A DNA stretch of 64,000 nucleotides. It comes from an uncultured Pseudomonadota bacterium (GTDB lineage Bacteria; Pseudomonadota; Alphaproteobacteria; Rs-D84). The DNA lies in contig CAMZIQ010000003.1 of assembly GCA_947307295.1 (NCBI GenBank), forward strand, positions 62,001 to 126,000, in the 5' to 3' direction. The stretch's first letter is position 1, and the number at the start of each line of letters is the position of its first letter. The notes beneath the pieces are model-generated. The model was not told the origin of the DNA. It searched no databases and saw only the letters and a list, made by a program, of their open reading frames with translations. Shown one piece after another: positions 8,533-17,604 of the stretch. The translations under genes and the position numbers were made by a program.

Positions 8533-8608
8533 TGGTGCCGGTTGTCGGACTTGAACCAACGACCCTCTGATTACAAATCAGATGCTCTACCAGCTGAGCT
8601 AAACCGGC
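8533..8608 (-). tRNA. tRNA-Thr (anticodon TGT)
   Basis: 76 nt with acceptor GCCGGTT pairing AACCGGC, D-arm TAGCTCAGCTGGTAGAGC, anticodon stem-loop TCTGA-TTTGTAA-TCAGA, T-loop GTTCAAGTC and encoded CCA. Confidence 0.95.
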
Positions 8609-8727
8609 AAGGTGCTTTCATATTATATGTTTTATTTTCCAAAATCAAGCAGTTTTTTCACAAATTTGCATCTTTTTTATTATGTGCTATAATATCAAGC
8701 ATACATTAACAACTAAAAGGACGGATA

Positions 8728-9246
8728 ATGTCATTAAAAGAAAAAATTGCTTTGAAAGAAGTTCTTAACAAAGATAAACAGTTTTTTGAATTATTAACCA
8801 AAAAGGTTAAAGCTTCAAAAAAAGTGCATTCTTGTAGAAATCCTGGTACAAAGTTTTTGGAACGCAAATTATTTCAATTTGATAATTTTGATGTAAAGGT
8901 ATCTTTTTATGACACCAAATGGACTAATCTGCCAAAAGAATTCACCCCAGGTAAAATCAAAGATATTATGGTAAAAGATAAATCTGGCAATAAACTGGCA
9001 TATATAGATTGCGAATTGAATTATGAAGGTGCTGAAAAAATAAATGAATCCAGATTAAAGTTGTGTAATGACTTGTTAGATTTGATGCGTGATAAAGAAA
9101 AAGCTGATTTGAAAAAGAAAGCACAAGCCAAAGAAATGAAAAAAGCGACCAAAAATATGCAAGATACAATAGATGTGGTTCAACGGCTGCATAAAGAACA
9201 GTCTTCACAAATGTCGCAAGCATTAGATTCTATAAAGAATTTGTAA
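8728..9246 (+). CDS. Orphan lysine-rich soluble protein with C-terminal coiled coil
   Basis: 172 aa with no signal peptide. Residues 1-100 look globular (strands around FDVKVSFYDTKW and KSGNKLAYIDCELNY). From about residue 105 the chain is strongly helical and charged (DKEKADLKKKAQAKEMKKA), predicting a coiled coil. It has its own ribosome-binding site (AAAAGGAC) and a terminator at 9251, so it is a monocistronic unit. No family was recognised. Confidence 0.6.
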   Translation: MSLKEKIALKEVLNKDKQFFELLTKKVKASKKVHSCRNPGTKFLERKLFQFDNFDVKVSFYDTKWTNLPKEFTPGKIKDIMVKDKSGNKLAYIDCELNYEGAEKINESRLKLCNDLLDLMRDKEKADLKKKAQAKEMKKATKNMQDTIDVVQRLHKEQSSQMSQALDSIKNL

Positions 9247-9250
9247 TAAA

Positions 9251-9277
9251 AAATGGGCAATGTGCCCATTTTTTTTA
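9251..9277 (+). terminator. Rho-independent terminator
   Basis: Stem AAATGGGCA..TGCCCATTT with a long T run. Confidence 0.88.
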
Positions 9278-9397
9278 TAGTATTCCTAAATACGCTGAAA
9301 ATTTGATTTTGTGGTAAAATTTGCTATAATATATATGAATATAGAAGTGTATATCTTTAAAGCAAAATAAATAAAAATAATTTTTTTGACAAAAGTA

Positions 9398-9425
9398 TTG
9401 ACAATTTGAATTTTTGTATTATATT
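9398..9425 (+). promoter_or_regulatory. Sigma-70-type promoter for the FtsK-gamma-like gene
   Basis: TTGACA and TATATT separated by 16 bp, about 30 bp before the chosen ATG at 9458. Confidence 0.6.
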
Positions 9426-9457
9426 TTGTGTATAAAGATAAACAAAGGAGCATAAAA

Positions 9458-10690
9458 ATGGGAATAATAAAAGGTTTTATAAATAAAATAAGAAATGAAA
9501 AAAAATTGTATGAAGAAGTTGTGAAGTTCGCATTATCTTACGTTTGGTTTTATCCATCAGCAATTAGTGAAAAATTTGGGGTTGACCAAGAAAAAGCAAT
9601 CGCTTTAATTGAGCGTGCGATTAAAGAAGGTAAACTCCCTTCATTTAGCGCTACCACGGATACAGAAGGTAAAAAGTATTGGTATTTGCGTCAGATGTCA
9701 GAAAAAGAAGAAGAAGCCTTGTATCAAAAAGTAAAATCTTATGTGTGTTCATCAGAATATGATGATAGCGTAGATTCTTATAATGCTATTGATAAAAAAT
9801 TTGGTTGCCCTGATTATATGATACGGGTTTTCTTTGAACGTTTATACAGAGAAAAAATCGTGAATGAAAAATTTGATCGTATAATTGAACCAACACCAGA
9901 AGTGCAAGATTTTACAATAATTACTGGTGATCCAAAATCTGTGTCTGAACCAGAACCTGTTTCTGAACCAGAATCTGTTTCTGAACCAGAACCTGTTTCT
10001 GAACCAGAATCTGTGTCTGAATCAAAATCTGTTTCTGAATCAGAATCTGTTTCTGAATCAACACCAGCAGAAACACGTGAAGAATCTGTTTCTGAATCAG
10101 AATCTGTTTCTGAATCAGAATCTGTGTCTGAATCAGAATCTGTGTCTGAACCAGAATCTGTTTCTGAACCAGAACCTGTTTCTAAACCAGAACCTGTTTC
10201 TAAACCAGAATCAACATCTAGTGCTAAAATGAACAAGGGTGCGGTGATAGTGGCTACTGTTTTGCTTGGTACGGCTTTGCTTGTCGGTGGTGCATTTTTT
10301 ATCGGTAAAAATGCAGGAAAAAAGGCTCAATTTGAAGCTGCTGCTGATACAACAAAAAACGCTATGAATACTGTTGCTCAGGTTCAACCTGCACAACCAG
10401 AAGCCCAGGCAGAAGACACAGTCCAAATGACCCCAGAAGAAATCGCAAAACATGGTATAGATATTGCTCCGAATGAAAAACCAGCTGAAAAAGTTGGGTT
10501 TAAACCTAAGAAAACAAAAACATATCGTGTTGTAACTGCTGATCAAGCTGAAAAACCTGGTACGATTTATTTGAAAAAAGGTGAAAAATACCGTCCGACA
10601 CCTGAAATGGGTGATAAATATTGCGAAGGAAATCCTTCTTCTTTGACTAAGATATATCGTGTCGTAGAAGCAGAAAACGATGGCAGATAA
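9458..10690 (+). CDS. Membrane-anchored protein with tandem FtsK-gamma-like winged helices and SVSEPE repeats
   Basis: 410 aa from the ATG at 9458, which has AAAGGAG at the right distance. Residues about 17-65 ([20 protein letters not shown], then SEKFGV and [15 protein letters not shown]) resemble the DNA-binding gamma winged helix of FtsK. Residues about 85-135 ([11 protein letters not shown].. [14 protein letters not shown]) look like a second copy. Next comes an acidic stalk of about 14 hexapeptides ([18 protein letters not shown]), then one membrane helix ([20 protein letters not shown]) and a 110-residue tail with a [14 protein letters not shown] segment. FtsK's motor domain is absent. 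A role tethering DNA to the membrane is an inference. Confidence 0.6.
   Translation: MGIIKGFINKIRNEKKLYEEVVKFALSYVWFYPSAISEKFGVDQEKAIALIERAIKEGKLPSFSATTDTEGKKYWYLRQMSEKEEEALYQKVKSYVCSSEYDDSVDSYNAIDKKFGCPDYMIRVFFERLYREKIVNEKFDRIIEPTPEVQDFTIITGDPKSVSEPEPVSEPESVSEPEPVSEPESVSESKSVSESESVSESTPAETREESVSESESVSESESVSESESVSEPESVSEPEPVSKPEPVSKPESTSSAKMNKGAVIVATVLLGTALLVGGAFFIGKNAGKKAQFEAAADTTKNAMNTVAQVQPAQPEAQAEDTVQMTPEEIAKHGIDIAPNEKPAEKVGFKPKKTKTYRVVTADQAEKPGTIYLKKGEKYRPTPEMGDKYCEGNPSSLTKIYRVVEAENDGR
9938..10210 (+). repeat. 18-bp minisatellite encoding SVSEPE-type hexapeptides
   Basis: About 14 degenerate 18-bp units (TCTGTTTCTGAACCAGAA type), interrupted once by PAETREE. The repeat also opens long spurious ORFs in other frames. 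Confidence 0.85.
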
Positions 10691-10702
10691 TATTTGATAG
10701 AT

Positions 10703-11947
10703 ATGGTAAAATTGCCTGAACTTTTGGCGCCGGGTGGCACGCTGGATGCGTTCAAAACCGCGATTCTTTACGGAGCGGACGCAATCTATGCAGGTCTACC
10801 CGGTTTTTCAATGCGTGCGCGGGCCAAGATTACTGTGGACGAAGTAAAGCAGGGCATAGATTTGGCGCATCAATATGGCAAGAAAGTCTATCTGGCGTTT
10901 AATTTATTCGCACACGACCGCGATTATGAAAACATGGGGCGTGTATCCGAAGTGTTAAATTATTTGCGCCCAGACGCGCTTATTATCTCAGATGCAGGCG
11001 TTTTAATGTGGGTAAAGCAACATCATCCTGATATTCCGATACATATATCGACTCAGGCGAATATATGTTCTGCATCAACGGTTAAGTTTTGGCAAAATGC
11101 GGGCGCTGTGCAATGTGTTTTGGCGCGCGAAGTATCTCATAATGAATTTAAATCTATACGTGAACAGTGCCCAGACATAGGACTTGAAATATTCATCCAT
11201 GGTGCGATGTGTATGTCTTATTCAGGGCGTTGTTTATTGTCGAATTATATCACAGGTCGTGCTTCTAATAGGGGGGCTTGTGCGCAGTTATGTCGTTGGA
11301 AATACGACGTGATTTTGCGTGAAAAAGAATCTGGGATAGAAATGCCAATCGAAGAAGACGATCGTGGTGCTTATATTATGAACAGCAAAGATTTGTGTTT
11401 AATGCCACGTTTAAAAGAAGTCATAGAATCGCATCCAGACAGCCTTAAAATCGAAGGGCGCAACCGCAGCGAATATTATGTAGGTTCGGTTGTGCGTGCG
11501 TATCGTAATGCGTTGGATGCGTATGCGCGCGATCCTGATAATTTTGACCCAGCGCCATTTATGGACGATTTGAATGTATTAGAATCTCGTGGATATACGC
11601 AGGCGTTCTTTGATGGGCCGGTTCCACCAGATGCGCACGATTATGATTCTACACATTCTGTGTCAGATTGGCAGGCTGCAGGCGTGATAACGGCTGTTGA
11701 CGATAAAAATATTACATTTGAATTACGAAATGAAATAAAGCAGGGCGACACAGTTCATTTTATCTTGCCATATACAACAGACAAAGTTTCTGTGGTTTTG
11801 GATAAGATAGTAAATGCCAAAAACGGTGAAGAATTACCCAAGATGTCGGCTGGGCAAAAGAATTCTCTGATTATACCGATTGAAAAGATTCCGCTTCAGT
11901 ATCGTGATAAAATTGTACCATTAGTATTAGCTTATAAACATAAATAA
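10703..11947 (+). CDS. trhP: Peptidase U32 family protein, TrhP-like (tRNA U34 hydroxylation)
   Basis: 414 aa from the ATG at 10703; an in-frame TTG lies 9 nt upstream. The opening PELLAPGGTLDAFKTAILYGADAIYAG is the U32 start, and EIFIHGAMCMSYSGRCLLS plus GACAQLCRW give the four conserved cysteines thought to hold an iron-sulfur cluster. TrhP (YegQ) makes 5-hydroxyuridine at tRNA position 34 using prephenate. Length and the C-terminal beta-barrel-like domain fit the YegQ subgroup. The gene uses more GC-ending codons (GCG, CGC) than its neighbours, which may reflect high expression or transfer. Confidence 0.85.
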   Translation: MVKLPELLAPGGTLDAFKTAILYGADAIYAGLPGFSMRARAKITVDEVKQGIDLAHQYGKKVYLAFNLFAHDRDYENMGRVSEVLNYLRPDALIISDAGVLMWVKQHHPDIPIHISTQANICSASTVKFWQNAGAVQCVLAREVSHNEFKSIREQCPDIGLEIFIHGAMCMSYSGRCLLSNYITGRASNRGACAQLCRWKYDVILREKESGIEMPIEEDDRGAYIMNSKDLCLMPRLKEVIESHPDSLKIEGRNRSEYYVGSVVRAYRNALDAYARDPDNFDPAPFMDDLNVLESRGYTQAFFDGPVPPDAHDYDSTHSVSDWQAAGVITAVDDKNITFELRNEIKQGDTVHFILPYTTDKVSVVLDKIVNAKNGEELPKMSAGQKNSLIIPIEKIPLQYRDKIVPLVLAYKHK

Positions 11948-11969
11948 TAATTTGAATCAAGCAACAATA

Positions 11970-11990
11970 TTCCCTGTTTATAACAGGGAA
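11970..11990. terminator. Inverted repeat between convergent genes
   Basis: TTCCCTGTTTATAACAGGGAA forms a 7-8 bp stem, but no clear T run follows on either strand. It may be a weak terminator. Confidence 0.4.
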
Positions 11991-12009
11991 CAGAAAGGAA
12001 AAAGGAAAA

Positions 12010-13878
12010 TTATTGTTGCTGCTGATTTTGAGACTGTATAAGCACTTCTGAATTATACATTGATAACCAGCGTCTGCCAGACATACATACAAAATTAGAT
12101 AAAGAATCGTTATATTCACGTACCGCGGCGGTCCAACGTTCACTTACTTCTGATTTTGCCCCTTGGTATCCTGCGAAACCACCCAAAGCGCCACCGACCC
12201 CAGTTCCAACCAGAGTGCCTTTGGTTCTGGCTTGGTTTGACAAATCAACTATGCCACCATCTTCTGCATCGCGTGTTGATGGTTTAAAATCGCCTTCCCC
12301 TGATTTAAAATCAATTTTTTCACCAACGCTACCACTAGAATTACGTTTGTAATACGTTGGTTGGTTGTCTTTTATGATATCTTGCCAATCTTTGGCTTCG
12401 TAACCAAACATCTTGTTTTTTAAACCATTTTCGAATACTGCATAAGCCATCGTTGTACTAGATAACTCTTTCGCACCACAAAGCGCAAAATATGAATTGT
12501 CGCCTGCATTAGCATTGTCTGAAATAAGCGTAAATTTCTTTGAATTATCTGTATCTTGATTGATAATGAATAAATTGGTACCAGCTGTAATATATTGGCT
12601 GTCGTGGGTCGCTTTGTTTAAATCCATTGGAATCGTTGTATTTCCAATATTACCACTACATTGAATTGTGCCATCATCTTTCCTTCCGGCAACGGTCATA
12701 TTAGCCAATTTTTTATTGGCAGATACACAGGTATAGATATTTGCAGCACTACCACATACACAACATTTTTGTAGTGTGGTTCCTTTTATACTAATAAAAT
12801 AACGGGGCTTTTTACTGTCATCATTAGTATCACAACTAGATTTAGCACCACATATATCGCTGTCTTCTTTATTGTCACCACTTGTTACCTCTATACCTTT
12901 ACCGTCAACTTGAAAGTCAGCACCATATCTTTCAAAATTACCGATTACACAGTCGTATTCTTTTTCATTTCCTTTTTCACCCACAGAACACTTGGTTATT
13001 GCCAATATGTCTTGACCACCAGACATACCAGCTTTCATATTTCCGATAATCATACCAGATGCAGCGTTTACAGCAGTTGATTTTATAGTATCCCCGGCAA
13101 CTTTTCCAGAATATGTGCTGGCTGCCATGATGCCTGCACCAGCTACTGCACCAATAGCAGTATCTTTTAATTGTGTGCCACCCATACCCAATGGAATATT
13201 AATTTTGGATTTTTTATTATCTGATTTGCCCGCAGTTTTCGGGGCCAACAAATTTCCCGCAACACCAGCGATAATTGCACCCGCAGCGATTTTCAATCCC
13301 GCATTTTGTTTTTGTTCTTGGTTCATCGCGGCTTCGACGTCTTTCATCGTAGGTTCGTTATCAGCAGGCAATGTGACATTTGCCAAAGCAGTCATGTTAT
13401 AACTGTATTCTGGGAAAAAATCTATATTGCATTTCATAGAATCGTCCACAGCGACAGTCGTAGTCGCCAATACTGCATTAGTATTAGCATCCTTTAATTC
13501 TACCACAGCAACGCATTGCGGTTCTTGACCCTGACGCGACCCAGATTCAGGAACACCCCATTTAACATTACCTTTGGGTTCTGTTGAATAAATCATAGAA
13601 CAAGCTTCTAAATCTGAAACACTTGGTGCAGAAGCTTCATTATTTGCAATAGCATTGGCCAAATTTTCATCGTCAACCGCCACAGGCAAATTTGCAGCAG
13701 CCTCGGCAGCCATATTGGCTGCGTATTCTTGTTGTTGACGCATCGCGTTAACTTGTTGATAACCCCCGGCATAAGAACGATTTGAATTCTTTGTTTTCAC
13801 AGCAGCATCCAATGGCATAGTCGCAACGCATGCCAAAATCGCAGAAAACAAAGATATTTTACAAATTCTCTCTCTCAT
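12010..13878 (-). CDS. Large secreted protein with glycine-zipper segments, unknown function
   Basis: 622 aa. A signal peptide occupies about residues 1-25 (cleavage near LDA-A). Segments GAIIAGVAGNLLAP (about 205), GAVAGAGIMAAS (about 245) and VGTGVGGALGGFAGYQGAK (about 570) are glycine-zipper-like and may insert in or line a membrane. The middle is Cys-rich (CGAKSSC.. CCVCGSAANIYTC), suggesting disulfides, and the chain ends in QNQQQQ. It lies 6 nt after the upstream barrel gene's stop on the same strand, so the pair forms an operon. No known family was recognised; a surface or envelope role is inferred. Confidence 0.65.
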   Translation of the reverse strand: MRERICKISLFSAILACVATMPLDAAVKTKNSNRSYAGGYQQVNAMRQQQEYAANMAAEAAANLPVAVDDENLANAIANNEASAPSVSDLEACSMIYSTEPKGNVKWGVPESGSRQGQEPQCVAVVELKDANTNAVLATTTVAVDDSMKCNIDFFPEYSYNMTALANVTLPADNEPTMKDVEAAMNQEQKQNAGLKIAAGAIIAGVAGNLLAPKTAGKSDNKKSKINIPLGMGGTQLKDTAIGAVAGAGIMAASTYSGKVAGDTIKSTAVNAASGMIIGNMKAGMSGGQDILAITKCSVGEKGNEKEYDCVIGNFERYGADFQVDGKGIEVTSGDNKEDSDICGAKSSCDTNDDSKKPRYFISIKGTTLQKCCVCGSAANIYTCVSANKKLANMTVAGRKDDGTIQCSGNIGNTTIPMDLNKATHDSQYITAGTNLFIINQDTDNSKKFTLISDNANAGDNSYFALCGAKELSSTTMAYAVFENGLKNKMFGYEAKDWQDIIKDNQPTYYKRNSSGSVGEKIDFKSGEGDFKPSTRDAEDGGIVDLSNQARTKGTLVGTGVGGALGGFAGYQGAKSEVSERWTAAVREYNDSLSNFVCMSGRRWLSMYNSEVLIQSQNQQQQ

Positions 13879-13884
13879 CTTTTA

Positions 13885-15024
13885 CTAAAATTCCAATCTT
13901 AATCTGACACCGACGTCCAAAGTACTTAATCTGCCACTTTCTGTCCAATTGGTATAATGGAATACACTATCATAAGGTGCTTCGTATTCGCCATCATCGT
14001 ATCCAGAACCATCACTTAACCATTCTGTTTGTGATACAACGATTGAACCAGATGTTTTAACTTTGCCCAAATTAGCATAACGAACAAAGAAATCTAATTT
14101 TAACCCTTCGCTCATAGACGTTGTCACACCACCTTCCAGAGCAAAAGCCAATTGTTCAGTTGTGCCACCATTATGATAACCATAGACATCTGAAATCCCA
14201 GTCAAACCACCAGATGGTACGCTGCCCGGTCCCAAACCATCAGTTTCGTCATAAAAACTGTTATCAAAAACAACATAATCAGATATGGTATTCAAAGAAA
14301 TACCGACACCAGCCCCTACATAAGGACGCAATGAACCGCCCGCAACATAGCCGGTAAATGAATCAATGTTATAATAAACATTTAACATCGTAGAATTCGA
14401 AGTAATTGCGCCACCGCTGACCTTTGCATCAGTATAATTACCATCACCCTGAGATGTTTGAGCATTTACAGCATAAGATATATTTGAATAGCGTAAAAAT
14501 GAAAAATCTACACGGATGTCACTGTTAATTGCGGCACCGACAGAAATTTGAAATGGGATAACTGTATCAGATTTAAAATCAGACACGCGGAAAGACCCTG
14601 GTGCAAAAAACGCATTATCTTCACCAGCATAATCTGCAGACATACTTCCGTTGACCATCATGCTGTATCCAGCGGACAAACCGATGTACAAACCACTATC
14701 CGCCAATCTGTCGTAATCAGCAGATTGATAATATTGACGACCTGCATTTGTTGCCGAAGAACCGACACGTGGCAGTGCGCCAGTAATACGATTCGGATTT
14801 GTTGCACTAATCGGACGACCATTTGCAGCCGATGCAGCCACTAATTGTTGTGAAGTAATATTTGTTTTCTGTCCTGTTATCTGAGTTGGATATTGCGCAG
14901 TATTAATGACATAACCTTGGCGTGCCATTTGCTGTGGATTGTATACTGGATAAGCCGCATCTGCCACAAATGGTGACATAGACACAATCCCAGTCAACAC
15001 CGCAAGAAACTTGGTTTTCTTCAT
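13885..15024 (-). CDS. Outer-membrane beta-barrel protein
   Basis: 379 aa. Signal peptide MKKTKFLAVLTGIVSMSPFVADA, a 75-residue low-complexity segment, then a barrel domain starting LYIGLSAGYSMMVNG with alternating hydrophobic strands and ending in RLRLEF. The C-terminal Phe is the usual BAM-recognition signal. The glycine-rich GLSAGY..PYVGAGVGISLN pattern resembles OmpA/Opa-type porins and Rickettsiales surface antigens. The site AAGGAAAG precedes the ATG, and the secreted 622-aa protein follows 6 nt after the stop. Confidence 0.78.
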   Translation of the reverse strand: MKKTKFLAVLTGIVSMSPFVADAAYPVYNPQQMARQGYVINTAQYPTQITGQKTNITSQQLVAASAANGRPISATNPNRITGALPRVGSSATNAGRQYYQSADYDRLADSGLYIGLSAGYSMMVNGSMSADYAGEDNAFFAPGSFRVSDFKSDTVIPFQISVGAAINSDIRVDFSFLRYSNISYAVNAQTSQGDGNYTDAKVSGGAITSNSTMLNVYYNIDSFTGYVAGGSLRPYVGAGVGISLNTISDYVVFDNSFYDETDGLGPGSVPSGGLTGISDVYGYHNGGTTEQLAFALEGGVTTSMSEGLKLDFFVRYANLGKVKTSGSIVVSQTEWLSDGSGYDDGEYEAPYDSVFHYTNWTESGRLSTLDVGVRLRLEF

Positions 15025-15107
15025 CTTTCCTTAAACTTCCTTTGTGAATATTATATCATAAAAAGGACTTTAAAAAAAGCATTAAAATAACATTTGTTTA
15101 ACAAAAT

Positions 15108-15133
15108 AAAAAATGCACCCAAAAATGGGTGCA
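15108..15133 (-). terminator. Rho-independent terminator
   Basis: On the minus strand, stem TGCACCC..GGGTGCA followed by a T run, just after the outer-membrane gene that ends at 15170. Confidence 0.85.
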
Positions 15134-15169
15134 AATTGTCCAATATAAGTTAATTTTTTTTTGTTAAAT

Positions 15170-16231
15170 TTAGAATCTGGCGTTAAATCTTACCCCAGTT
15201 TCCCATTTGATATCAGTTCCGTTTTGAGAGCCAGAATGAGAATCATCAAATGTGTATTCTGTAAACAAAGTCAATTGCATAGAATCATTCAATTGATTTG
15301 CAACATTCAATTTCAACACATATTCATCCCAACCGTCTTTCATGTTTTCGGTATTTTTCAACAATCCTTCGACCACACCTTGTTGCAGAGCGTTCAAAGT
15401 AGGATTCGCAGACAAATCTGCTAAATCTGTATGAATACTTTTTACACCATTGTCATGATGTTCGTAATATTCAAAGCCTGCACCAACCGACCATTTGCTG
15501 TTGAATTGATAAGCTGTATCAAATCCAGCACATGTTTCGTGTGTAGATTTTAAATTTACAGATATTTCATCAGGAAATCCCAAATCTGCCATAGTCAAAT
15601 ATTGGTATGGACCCAATGCAGTTCTACCCAATAATGGTTGCATACTTTGATCAATTCCGATTTTATTGTTATGATTACCAAATGTTTGCAAATATTCTAA
15701 ATGTGCAGCCACGGTAAATTTGTCCCATGTTTTACCAAAACGTGTTCCAAAGATTATCCCATAACGACCATTTGAATAGTTATCAAATTTGAATCCATTA
15801 GTAGAATAAGATCCTTTCATCTGTGATACGCCAGACAAAAATGCTTCGGAATACAAATCTAAAACAAATGGATCTGATTCTTCTAAAACACGGAACATCG
15901 CACCCAAACGGCCACGATGCATACCCTTGCGGTCAATATCATCGTCATGAGTATAACCAAAACGACCAATCAAAGCCAATCTATCGGTAATACCATAACC
16001 CAAATCTTCGGTAAAACGCCATACAGGGAATTCTTCTGTGTGCGCTAAACCACGTTTTTGTAATGCAGGCGTGTTGTCTGTTTTTTTATACATAACAGCC
16101 GCGCCAGTTTTTAAATACACTTCACGGTTTTTAGGCATGTAAAGTGGATTTTCCATATTTGATGCTGCAAATGCTTCTGCTGAAATAACAGATGCCGTTG
16201 CTGCTATCAAACACTTCAAAGACTTTTTCAT
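15170..16231 (-). CDS. Outer-membrane beta-barrel protein
   Basis: 353 aa with a signal peptide ending near AEAFA-A and about twelve amphipathic strands (for example EVYLKTGAAVMYKK, FTVAAHLEYLQTFG, SVGAGFEYYEHHD, LTLFTEYTFDDSH), ending GVRFNARF with terminal Phe. The strand pattern suggests a porin or transport channel, but no specific family was recognised. AAGGAG precedes the ATG and a terminator follows the stop. It appears to be transcribed alone, separately from the adjacent secreted-protein operon. Confidence 0.75.
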   Translation of the reverse strand: MKKSLKCLIAATASVISAEAFAASNMENPLYMPKNREVYLKTGAAVMYKKTDNTPALQKRGLAHTEEFPVWRFTEDLGYGITDRLALIGRFGYTHDDDIDRKGMHRGRLGAMFRVLEESDPFVLDLYSEAFLSGVSQMKGSYSTNGFKFDNYSNGRYGIIFGTRFGKTWDKFTVAAHLEYLQTFGNHNNKIGIDQSMQPLLGRTALGPYQYLTMADLGFPDEISVNLKSTHETCAGFDTAYQFNSKWSVGAGFEYYEHHDNGVKSIHTDLADLSANPTLNALQQGVVEGLLKNTENMKDGWDEYVLKLNVANQLNDSMQLTLFTEYTFDDSHSGSQNGTDIKWETGVRFNARF

Positions 16232-16472
16232 CCATTTCTCCTTTTTTATTTGATGAAATAACCAACCCCCATTATTGGCAAGATTGGTGTTATATCCATA
16301 CCGCCCATTATTGGCAACAGTACGCTTTGCGATATAACGTGCTTATTTTTAACTATTTGTGAAGATATGTCAAAATATAAATTATCTTGACAAAGAACTT
16401 GAAATATGAAAGTCCATCACTATATATGTTTTGGAAGGGACGGAAAGCCCGAGAAAATCAAAGGAGTCCGCC

Positions 16473-17036
16473 ATGAAACAAGTACTTCAAAATGATATGA
16501 AAAACCTTGAACTACAACAAAAACAAATCATTATGATGGGTGGTTTGGTTAATAAAAAAGTAAAAAAATTATCAATTGAAGAAATTAAAAAATTAGAAAA
16601 CGATTATACTTGGATGTATTTCGGTTTTGTTTCAATAAATTGGGGACAGGGTAAAACCCTTGGTGTATCGTGGCAAAAAGGGCTGGAACAAATGGATGCC
16701 TTTATCGCCACTAAAACTAAACAGGTGGGTCATCCTGTTAATGCTGAATTGGTGAAAATACACGCTAGATTTCGCAAAGAAATGGCAGAAACAATAATGA
16801 CTAATCCAAATGTTGATGCAAAATTGGATGAGCGCTTGAAAAAAATATTTTTTGAAATGGGGGTTAAAGATTTGAAAACACATAAAGATGCGCTGGAAGA
16901 TACGTATAAAAGATTCGCGCCAGAACAAAGTATTACAAAACCAGATGTCGCTAAAAAATTCGATATCGCGAATCAGAAAACTCAAAAATTATTGCAAATA
17001 TTGTCATCGCAACAAACGTATCAATATGCAGCTTAA
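16473..17036 (+). CDS. Orphan helical soluble protein
   Basis: 187 aa from the ATG at 16473, chosen for its AAAGGAG site; a longer frame from 16431 has no such support. No signal peptide. The N-terminus is helical and charged, followed by YTWMYFGFVSINWGQGKTLG, which is more hydrophobic but not clearly membrane-spanning, and then helices to the end. A possible promoter TTGAAA-16-TATATA lies upstream. No family was recognised. The next orphan gene starts 15 nt downstream, so the two are likely co-expressed. Confidence 0.55.
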   Translation: MKQVLQNDMKNLELQQKQIIMMGGLVNKKVKKLSIEEIKKLENDYTWMYFGFVSINWGQGKTLGVSWQKGLEQMDAFIATKTKQVGHPVNAELVKIHARFRKEMAETIMTNPNVDAKLDERLKKIFFEMGVKDLKTHKDALEDTYKRFAPEQSITKPDVAKKFDIANQKTQKLLQILSSQQTYQYAA

Positions 17037-17051
17037 TAAAAAGGATTTTAA

Positions 17052-17570
17052 ATGAATTTCGATAAAGAAAAATTGTTTGCTAAAATTTCAGGTGAAAATG
17101 TAGAAGGCTTTGTAAAGTGTGTTATAAACGACACCAGCAAGGCTCAAATAGATTTTGCTTTTAATCAAATGTTCCAAGGGTTGTCTTTGTTGCAATGGAT
17201 GCAAAATGTGACGTTGGCAGAAGCATGGCGCAGCGCGCTTGATAATATGTTAAGTTTTGTATTTTCTTTGCCTGACAAAAATTACGTCATAGATTATTTG
17301 CATAATGCTGTTTTTGATTTTAGAAAAAATACTTTAAAAACAATGGGCGCCAGTATACATTCAAACGAATATTTTAAATGTCCACCCCAAAATCAAATTG
17401 AATTAGAAACAGAAGCAAAAGAAAAAATAAAACAGGGCAGAGATATTATAATGAATCTGGTTTCTAATCCAGATACTTGTTATGTTGAAAAGCGGGAATT
17501 CACTAACACAATGCCGGTGCAACAAAAAACAAAAGAACGTGAACAAGAATATGAACGTGAAAGAAAATAA
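17052..17570 (+). CDS. Orphan helical soluble protein, second gene of a pair
   Basis: 172 aa with AAAAAGGA upstream of the ATG. The sequence is mostly helical with an aromatic N-terminal half (FAFNQMFQGLSLLQWMQNVT) and a Lys/Glu/Arg-rich end (KTKEREQEYERERK). No signal peptide or known motif. It shares an operon with the preceding orphan and ends at a strong terminator. Confidence 0.55.
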   Translation: MNFDKEKLFAKISGENVEGFVKCVINDTSKAQIDFAFNQMFQGLSLLQWMQNVTLAEAWRSALDNMLSFVFSLPDKNYVIDYLHNAVFDFRKNTLKTMGASIHSNEYFKCPPQNQIELETEAKEKIKQGRDIIMNLVSNPDTCYVEKREFTNTMPVQQKTKEREQEYERERK

Positions 17571-17580
17571 TTAACAATAA

Positions 17581-17604
17581 AAAACGCCCGTTTGGGCGTT
17601 TTTT
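17581..17604. terminator. Bidirectional rho-independent terminator
   Basis: Stem AACGCCC..GGGCGTT with A and T flanks. It serves the orphan pair (+) and overlaps the end of glyS (-). Confidence 0.88.

Noticed and set aside
9814-10236. Minus-strand ORF rich in Asp/Ser/Thr ([12 protein letters not shown])
   Set aside because: It is the antisense shadow of the SVSEPE minisatellite; the plus-strand gene has promoter, ribosome-binding site and domains.
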